Assembly (NCBI GenBank): GCA_949825045.1
Contig: OX463814.1
Location: 36,412,383 to 36,476,382 of the forward strand
DNA length: 64,000 bases
Reading direction: 5' to 3'
From: Argyresthia goedartella
Taxonomy: Eukaryota; Arthropoda; Insecta; Lepidoptera; Argyresthiidae
Shown one piece after another: positions 58,401 through 64,000 of this stretch. The position numbers and the translations under genes were made by a program. Within the stretch, counting starts at the first letter, position 1; each line of letters starts with the position of its first letter. The notes under the pieces were generated by a model. It was not told where the DNA came from, ran no database searches, and worked only from the letters and a program-made list of their open reading frames with translations.

Positions 58401-61400
58401 TAATGTTTATGTTTTTATGTTTATGTTATTTACTTATACTTAGCAAACGCCTTTTTTTGCCTTTTCTCTACATTGAACCACTGTAGGAGAAGCAGGGCGT
58501 AGAAACTCCCACAGATTGATTTTTAGACCTCTTTTAAAAATTGGTTGTGCTTAACTTATACAAATTACAAATATTACAATATTAATTATTATGAATAATA
58601 AGCAGGATTAAATAATTAAAAATATATCAACAGCAAGGTCTGTGTTGAGCCAGATTTATCCCATATCTGTGGAAATTAATATTATCTACCTTTTTCTTGA
58701 ATTCAATAAACAATCTCAATGATTATTTTATACCCTGAGGGTGCACGTGATTGTGTTCATCGAAAACTTATCGATAGTAAATCATCTAATAATAATTATG
58801 TTTTCTTAGAGAATGATGACAAGTGATAATGATTGATGAAATTGAGGATGAAAAAGATGGTGATGAATATCACGATGGTGGTGATGACGTTGACGATAAA
58901 TCCAATGTTGAACATATATAACAAAGACTTACAGCATTCAATGTTTCCACAGTATACCCCTGGCTCTCCGTCGGACTGTACCTGGCCGGCAAGCTACTCA
59001 TAACCTTCACGTTTGGCACGGTGTACTTATACACTTCAGAACTCTTTCCCACTTACACAAGGAACTTCATGCATGCTCTGTGCTCTTCTATCGGAAGGAT
59101 TGGATCGGTGCTCGCTCCTATGACGCCGTTGTTGGTAAGAAATAGTTTATGGATCGACACGTTGTTTGTGAGGAGGCCTACGTTTACTGGAATATTATGC
59201 ATAAAAATTACCTGAAGACCACACACTTTCTTTCGGCCGTTTAGTTTAGTTTAGTATATTCGGCTCTTAATTGGTAGAAATATAAATATAAGTGCGCAAA
59301 TCTTAAAGATTTGGTTTCGGCAAATCACGCTAGCAGCGGCAGCCCAAGCAGACCACACCATCGGCCGATCAAAATATTTGAGGACTGAGGGGGACTCTAA
59401 GTCTCTTTTGTGCAGCTGAACCAAATAATGTTGTGGAAAAAAGCTACTACTCTGCTAAAGAACCCCGCACAAAATGTTCGGTAAAAATCTTTCAGTCGAT
59501 TTGTCTGAAATTTTGAGATAATGTAGTCTTTAATATTCTTATTAACTGTGTGAAGTTACAACTTCAATTAATGACTAGTTTTTAAAATGTGAATATTTTT
59601 ATGGTCAACATTTTTTACTTATAGGTACGCATATATTGCATCTCTGTAGCCACGATCTACAATGAAGATGTCTTGTAGCTGGAACCAATCACGCATTCCA
59701 TGAAAATCGTTATCTAACTCATTGACAAGTATTCTAGCATCATTATTATGAGCATTGGAGAAATATGGTCCTTGAATATCTAAAATATATCCAGAAGGAG
59801 CAAACAACATTGAGGGTTTAACCAAATGTTTCTTTTTGTGAGTGCAAAAAGACTGTCGCAAAGTCTTGAAACAAGAACTTTTTTCAATATCTAAGTATGT
59901 ACAATCATTGTACACTAACGCTTTTGGGACTTCTGGTATGGGATTATATAGCTGATTGGCAAAGTCTGTTACGTGCATCTCTATGTAATCTTGTCTTGTT
60001 ATGGCATTGAAGCCTATATTCTCGCGAATAAAGCGGGTCCCTAAATATTTTCTCACTGTACTAACAGCTAGGCTTGCTGCTTGTCTTGACGAATAATGGA
60101 ATAGAACCCACAAGAGTTCATCACTTACACCTTGCCGTAACTTACAAAGAAAACATAAAAGATCTTTTTTGCTCACATAACGATGTCCACCATTCACCGG
60201 CAAACTGTCACAGTAACTAAATAAATCAATAAAGTCTTCTTTACTAACGGGGGAAAGGGCTTTAAACTCTTCATCTGTCAATTCCTTCTCATCTTGATAT
60301 CGACGTTGAGCACTGATATTTATTTCGTCACGTAATGCGTTCAAAAAAGTTTGTAACTCATTTCCTTTTAATATAAACGGTCTGTTAATATACCTCAGCT
60401 CCACTAGAATATCTTCAGTCAGAAAACCTCTTTCATCTAAATGTCCTCTGCAGCACACGTACCTAACCGGCACATAGATGTTCCTTTTCGCAAAAATATT
60501 AACCCGACACTCCGGTGATAATCGTTGTATATTGTCAACGCCGTTGCAAACAAAACAAGCACGCGTAGTTCTTTGCTGTAAAATATTTAACTGCAAACAC
60601 TGGGGATTCAGTATCTGAATGTCCCGAATTATTGAAAAGTTACAATTATTGCATATACGTGTGTCACCATCAACGTCTACTGGTAAACCACCAGCTTCAT
60701 CCCGTCTTTGCTTGGCTAACTCAATCAACATTGCTCCGTCTTCTCTGACCACTCGCACCATTACTCGTGGCACTAAGGCAGCATCGCATATATATATATA
60801 TCGCATATATAGTAACGAATTCTGTTTCTGAAAGCCATTTTACTAGGCGAAATGCAAAATGCATATTTTACTATTTTGAGTTAGATTGACACTGATTGAT
60901 TACTTCAGACATTTCGCATCAGTTCTTTATGCCGTTCGACATTCAAACTCGTACTTCATAGATAAAAGACGATATCTAATTATGCAACTGTAATTATCTA
61001 CCTACTTCAACTGCTTGAACACTACGTACCTACTCGTAGACAAGAATATTTTAAAAACCTCATATTTTTAAAACTATTCATTAATTGAAGTTGTAAGTTC
61101 ACACAGTTAATTAGAGTATTAAAGTCTACATTATCTCAAAATTTCAGCCAAATCGACCGAAAGATTTTTACCGAACATTTTGTGCGGGGTTCTTTGGTGG
61201 TTATTTGCACTTAACTTTCATTGTGTCTCAGCTTTATAACTTTCATCATTATTATCTTAACTTAAATTAATATTATTTCTTTTCAGATGCAATACAACGC
61301 AAACCTACCAACACTACTTATAGGTGGAATATCACTATTTGCTGGAATCACAACACTATTAGTACCTGATTTAGCTAACGAATCTTTACCGGATAATGTA

Positions 61401-61499
61401 AAACAGGCAGAGTGTATGGGTAAAATTTGCCATGTCGTTGCTGGTAGAGATAATGAGAAGATGTCATCTTTGTATACTACTATTACAACAACAAAATAG
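52410..61499 (+). CDS. Organic cation transporter-like protein, copy 2 (SLC22 family, 7 exons)
   Basis: Exons: 52410-52609, 56210-56405, 56712-56812, 57128-57279, 57573-58175, 58935-59134, 61287-61499. Every exon has the same length and phase as in copy 1, giving again 554 residues with no stop or frameshift, so both copies can be functional. Differences concentrate in the N-terminal tail (I4K, K7E, V10G, H21N, H32Y), the second half of exon 5, the start of exon 6 and the C-terminal tail. GQLSDKIGRK (161-170) and DESVRWLL (276-283) are unchanged. In the extracellular loop N126K removes the NNS sequon; those at N85 and N101 remain. Introns 1 (3600 bp) and 6 (2152 bp) are swollen by transposons, compared with 521 and 440 bp in copy 1. 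Confidence 0.9.
52985..53240 (+). repeat. GGTTCCGTA-type repeat, diverged, in intron 1
   Basis: gggttccgtagagaaacaag, then a ctgtctgtccgtctgtccg run and a degraded body. Confidence 0.5.
53272..54800 (-). pseudogene. LINE in intron 1 of copy 2, itself interrupted by another LINE
   Basis: Minus-strand RT thumb and C-terminal domain: AHIDALCSKLNRLTSSLTR and LKAYYGYFHSHLNYGM at 54020-53920, then the C-terminal part and a 3' UTR ending in an (ATG/ATC)n run at 53272-53290. The upstream part continues beyond the inserted LINE at 54580-54800. The catalytic RT box is not visible. Confidence 0.75.
54029..54571 (+). mobile_element. Short 5'-truncated LINE inserted into the previous LINE
   Basis: Plus-strand C-terminal RT sequence (RSHTVSLLSIPQHNTVAYE, FRLRAIRLWNALPCAIRD) to the stop at 54279, a 3' UTR, AATAAA and an (ATT)n tail. 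Flanked by the 8-bp duplication TATGCGCG at 54021-54028 and 54572-54579. Confidence 0.85.
54812..55221 (-). repeat. Dispersed repeat with terminal inverted ends, copy 3 (reversed, intron 1)
   Basis: Reverse orientation of the element at 21065-21414. The gggcgtcggcgttcgaaatttgaa core occurs twice within it, at about 54977 and 55047, so this copy also has an internal partial duplication. Confidence 0.6.
55390..55440 (+). repeat. End of a GGTTCCGTA-type repeat
   Basis: Only the cggacacgcacttggccggtt terminus is present. Confidence 0.45.
55698..56148 (+). repeat. Dispersed repeat with terminal inverted ends, copy 4 (intron 1)
   Basis: Forward copy starting tatctacacacgtatc and ending cacataaactactattat, opposite in direction to copy 3 about 480 bp upstream. 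Confidence 0.6.
58261..58427 (+). repeat. Family-1 SINE, 5'-truncated, nested in a LINE tail (intron 5)
   Basis: Begins within the tRNA-like head (ggctctgcctaccatgcg), keeps the B box and lacks a short GC/A-rich piece after it. It is flanked by a 20-bp duplication of LINE-tail sequence, atttacttatacttag.aaa, at 58241-58260 and 58428-58447 with one mismatch. The split LINE-tail repeat is the one seen at 3286-3600. Confidence 0.85.
59457..61195 (-). mobile_element. ISL2EU-like DNA transposon in intron 6 of copy 2
   Basis: The left end from 59457 (AAAGAACCCCGCACAAAATG...) and the reverse complement of the right end from 61195 agree over about 130 bp with roughly ten differences. The transposase frame lies between, on the minus strand. 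The partner YqaJ-like nuclease gene of complete ISL2EU elements is absent. Confidence 0.75.
59619..60806 (-). pseudogene. ISL2EU/IS4EU-like transposase, probably C-terminally truncated
   Basis: This frame is open for 395 residues. The N-terminal region has paired cysteines (CNNC, CFVC) suggesting a zinc-binding fold. The catalytic-type region reads LVYNDCTYLDIEKSS, then KKKHLVKPSMLFAPSGYIL, DIQGPYFSNAHNNDARIL and FIVDRGYRDA, the block order I associate with eukaryotic IS4-like ISL2EU transposases. The frame ends directly after DRGYRDA, about 20 bp before the left inverted repeat, so the stretch expected to hold the last acidic residue seems deleted. The annotated ATG lies in a TA-rich run; the true start may be a later Met such as the one at about residue 16. 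Confidence 0.65.
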
Positions 61500-61620
61500 G
61501 GTCACGCTTTTTTGCATACGGGTTGGCAGTGACACCCTTGTGCTCACTTAAGTCAGTTAAACAATACCCTTTATTACAGGTGACTAGCCCATCGTCGCGG
61601 CTATGAAGATATGAATGTTA
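61500..61620 (-). repeat. Antisense family-2 SINE forming the 3' UTR of copy 2
   Basis: Immediately after the stop: gtcacgctttttt, then ggtgactagcccatcg...cgcggctatg, the reverse complement of the SINE tail and body. Copy 1 has the same tail (cgtcacgcttttt) directly after its stop. Confidence 0.6.
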
Positions 61621-61646
61621 GGTTGAACAATCTATGCCTTTATAAA

Positions 61647-61652
61647 AATAAA
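61647..61652 (+). terminator. Polyadenylation signal candidate, transporter copy 2
   Basis: AATAAA 148 bp after the stop codon. Confidence 0.45.
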
Positions 61653-61729
61653 CGTTACCCTCTTTCTGGTGCAGTGAAAATTAGATGTACAGCCAAGACA
61701 TAATACATACAAATAAAACTTTACTGTAA

Positions 61730-62690
61730 AAATTGGAACACTACGGTATTATAAATAAAGCTCCGGAACTTTTGAGTTCTTATTTGGATAATAGAATTAA
61801 GAAAGTTCAGATAAACAGAAACAAATCATAAGGATCTCGCGTGAAATTTGCCATTTTATTATGAGCTATTTTTGGTCTATATTAATGATTTTCCTTGTGA
61901 TCGATGTTTTGGCAGCCTTTCAGCAACTGGACAACGCTGACAAATAAAAATTACGCACTCCGCGTTGACAACTGAGATGACAACAAAGTGCGTGGCCGAT
62001 CGCTACGTTGGCGGCTTGCAAGAGAAAACTGAGATGATATTTTATGATACGACTGACCGCGACGGTATCCATTTAACATGAATTAACTGATAGGCTATAT
62101 TGTGACACACGACTGCCCAAGGCGGTCTCCTACGAGCAAGGCTTGATTGAATGAAGGACTGGTTGAGACTTTTTATACATGAAGCAACGTTTTCAGAGAC
62201 AGGTAGCCTAACGACTACAACTGATCGGTCGCTCCACAGTATCGATTTTTACAAAATGATATACCACGTTAATTTGGATTAACATCTTGCATGATTTAGA
62301 ATTTGTCAAATATTATGATATTTTCTGATGATCTCTTATATTTAAAGAAGATCGATATGTTCAGAACTATGACGAAATAAATAACGCTCTTGGATAACTT
62401 AAAATTTACTTTACGGTTAACAATCTAGTGCTTAATGCGAATAAAAGTAAATGTATGAAATTCACTTGGCCCAATGTGTTAATTCCATAAAAAAATATGT
62501 TATATTAAATAGAGTTACTGATACTGACAGTGCAGATTTACTGGAGATAACACTTGACTCGAAACTACCATACAGCCCTCACATTACATCTTTATCGGTG
62601 AGACTAAGGTCAGTTGCATATGCTGTGAGACAAATTGGTAGTAGCTTTCCTTGCATTACATAGATTTAAATGACATTAAAAAGGGTTCGT
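61730..62690 (+). pseudogene. Degraded LINE reverse transcriptase, interrupted
   Basis: First block 61737-61905: GIINKAPELLSSYLDNRIKK, then degraded sequence ending AIFGLYINDFP-like. Second block 62310-62660: FTVNNLVLNANKSK-like, then ITLDSKLPYSPHITSLSVRL and SVAYAVRQIGSS. Between them, 61910-62290, is unrelated sequence. Numerous stops and shifts; no intact catalytic box. Confidence 0.6.
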
Positions 62691-62779
62691 AAGAATCTAT
62701 TTTAAAATAAATATATTAAGGTTTGAAGTTTGAACTACGGTTACGGAAGGAAATAAACTAGCAGTGAAGAATCTGATTC

Positions 62780-63100
62780 AACAAAATAGTTGCAACTGCG
62801 ACACCGGCACGTACGTATGCTTCCTAGCAGCGTCCGCGGCCATGGCCCCGTAATGCGGCGTAGTAACTGTATGAGTATTCTGCATGAAACCACGTCACCA
62901 CCGTGCGCCTCATGGCGTGGAGGTATACGAGCGGGAAGAAGGATCTGTAGGAGATCTTCCGGGTGTTCAAGGAGACTTAACCTGATGACTTCCCGAACTA
63001 CGTGGCCTGCAACCTCGATAAGCTGCCGCCGGTAACATTCAACCACGATGCCGGTAACATTCAACATCGTGCGGCTGCAGGGCGACGTTCAACTATTATA
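62780..63100 (+). pseudogene. Possible LINE ORF1 remnant
   Basis: In one frame from about 62905 the translation reads RLMAWRYTSGKKDL, stop, EIFRVFKET, stop, PDDFPNYVACNLDKLPPVTF. The VAxxLxKLPPVTF pattern resembles the region before the coiled coil in some animal LINE ORF1 proteins. The match is from memory of the pattern and weak. Confidence 0.3.
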
Positions 63101-63650
63101 CTGTAATCCCAGGAGGACACGAATGCTACTGTGTCTTGCCATGCTCATGGCTGCCGCTCGCGCTCCTACCTCCTGCCGCTGAACAGCAGTAGCTGCTGAT
63201 CAGCAGTACCCGCCCGAGGTCCGCCCAACGCGACCATTAATGGAAATGGATTTTCTGGTATAAATCAGGAAGTGACTCCAGACACAGCTTCAATCAGCGG
63301 AGCTCCACCTCCACCTGCAGTGCCTTAAAGCTGCCTCTCCCACGGCATGGTGCAGATCTACTTTTCCCAACTTTACATCCTGGAAAGGCTAAAGAAAAAT
63401 ACACCGTGCCGTCTCAAGCAGATGATAGAGGTCGCGACAGAAAAGATAAGGCTCCTGCCCTTCAAAATCTGGGTGCTGGCGAAACTCAAGAAGATTTTCT
63501 TGACCAAAGATTACTGGGTAGAGGGCAAGGTCAACCAACACTTAAGGGAAGTGAGATACTTTTATATACTTATATCTATATCTTATTTTAGGTGTTCATT
63601 GATATGGGGTTTTAGCTCGACATAAAAATTTATTGTTATTTAAACAGGCG
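63101..63650 (+). other. Unrecognised GC-richer segment with open frames
   Basis: Frames at 63347-63625 (92 codons, RLKQMIEVATEKIRLLPF) and a proline-rich stretch near 63290 do not match a family I know. A donor-like gtgaga follows at 63552. It may be the end of the same element or an exon fragment. Confidence 0.2.
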
Positions 63651-64000
63651 AATCACATACAAGGATATTCAGCAATTTCTGCAGATTGGATCGGAAAGAA
63701 AATGGACGCATTTTATATAGCCATCTTGGCGTGAGGAGGATCGTTTCACGACACTCAGAATCACGTGGGCGTGGAATGGTGGCGCGATATGATTGAAAAA
63801 TTTTAAACAGGTCTCTTCTCCGATTTAACTATACAAACAAAGCACCAGTCAACAGTATGACTGTTTCAAAACGAACCAAGGTGTGCAAAAGTAAAACGAT
63901 TCAGAAGCGCCGGAAAAAGTTTGATTGCTTGTTTTTCTTCTAAACGGGGTGTATAGCCCCCATAACATTTTGAAATCAAAGTAGCATCTATGCGGAATGG
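63651..64000. other. Non-coding to the window end
   Basis: No gene or repeat recognised. Confidence 0.4.

Larger units (their letters stand above)
45290..61660 (+). repeat. Segmental duplication, unit 2 (contains transporter copy 2)
   Basis: Similarity to unit 1 starts at 45290, 16 bp after the TA flanking the Tc1 element, and follows the order of unit 1 to the end of the transporter. Unit-2-only insertions include the LINE at 47167-49735, the block at about 50026-51330, LINEs and inverted-end repeats in intron 1, and the ISL2EU-like element in intron 6. Confidence 0.85.

Noticed and set aside
1..64000. A novel multi-gene defence or metabolic system
   Set aside because: The only host genes seen are the two transporter copies; all other coding sequence belongs to known classes of mobile elements or is unrecognised and short.

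Overview
The window looks like a repeat-rich piece of an insect nuclear genome, most likely a moth or butterfly. It has spliced genes with GT-AG introns, low gene density, many non-LTR retrotransposon remnants, tRNA-derived SINEs, and a GGTTCCGTA...CGACTCGCACTTGGCCGG-type dispersed repeat that I associate with Lepidoptera. The species call is inference. There are no bacterial-type operons, no CRISPR array and no functional tRNA or rRNA gene that I can support.

The host content is one gene in two copies. Two plus-strand, seven-exon genes (17385-22451 and 52410-61499) each encode a 554-residue organic cation/carnitine transporter-like protein (SLC22 family, major facilitator superfamily). All exon lengths and splice phases match. 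By my count the proteins differ at 36 residues. Both sit in a larger segmental duplication: unit 1 about 13404-22600, unit 2 about 45290-61660. Unit 2 is longer mainly because of later insertions. Because the two units share an ancestor, many insertions can be dated as before or after the duplication by looking for the empty site in the other unit.

The rest is mobile DNA. 1-1521 (minus) is an uninterrupted BEL/Pao-type Gag frame running off the left edge. 4403-7926 (minus) is a nearly full-length decayed LINE. 8690-12585 holds SINEs and a Tc1 fragment. 22600-32797 is a mosaic of LINE fragments, a TA-flanked non-coding inverted-repeat element with a promoter-like core, a mariner-type non-autonomous element, and an LTR fragment split by a MITE. 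32798-37220 is a Ty3/Gypsy element with 133-bp LTRs and a 5-bp target duplication, broken in every coding block. 37222-40131 (minus) is a Helitron remnant. 40600-43445 holds two LINEs meeting tail to tail. 43448-45272 is a Tc1 element whose transposase frame has a single internal stop. The last transporter intron carries an ISL2EU-like DNA transposon with inverted repeats of about 130 bp. 61730-63650 is degraded LINE material.

I found no previously undescribed multi-gene system. The strongest observations are blocks of perfect identity between the diverged transporter copies (gene conversion), several insertions with a matching empty site, a 43-bp perfect palindrome present in only one unit, oppositely oriented repeat copies in intron 1 of the second transporter, and the promoter-bearing 1.36-kb inverted-repeat element.
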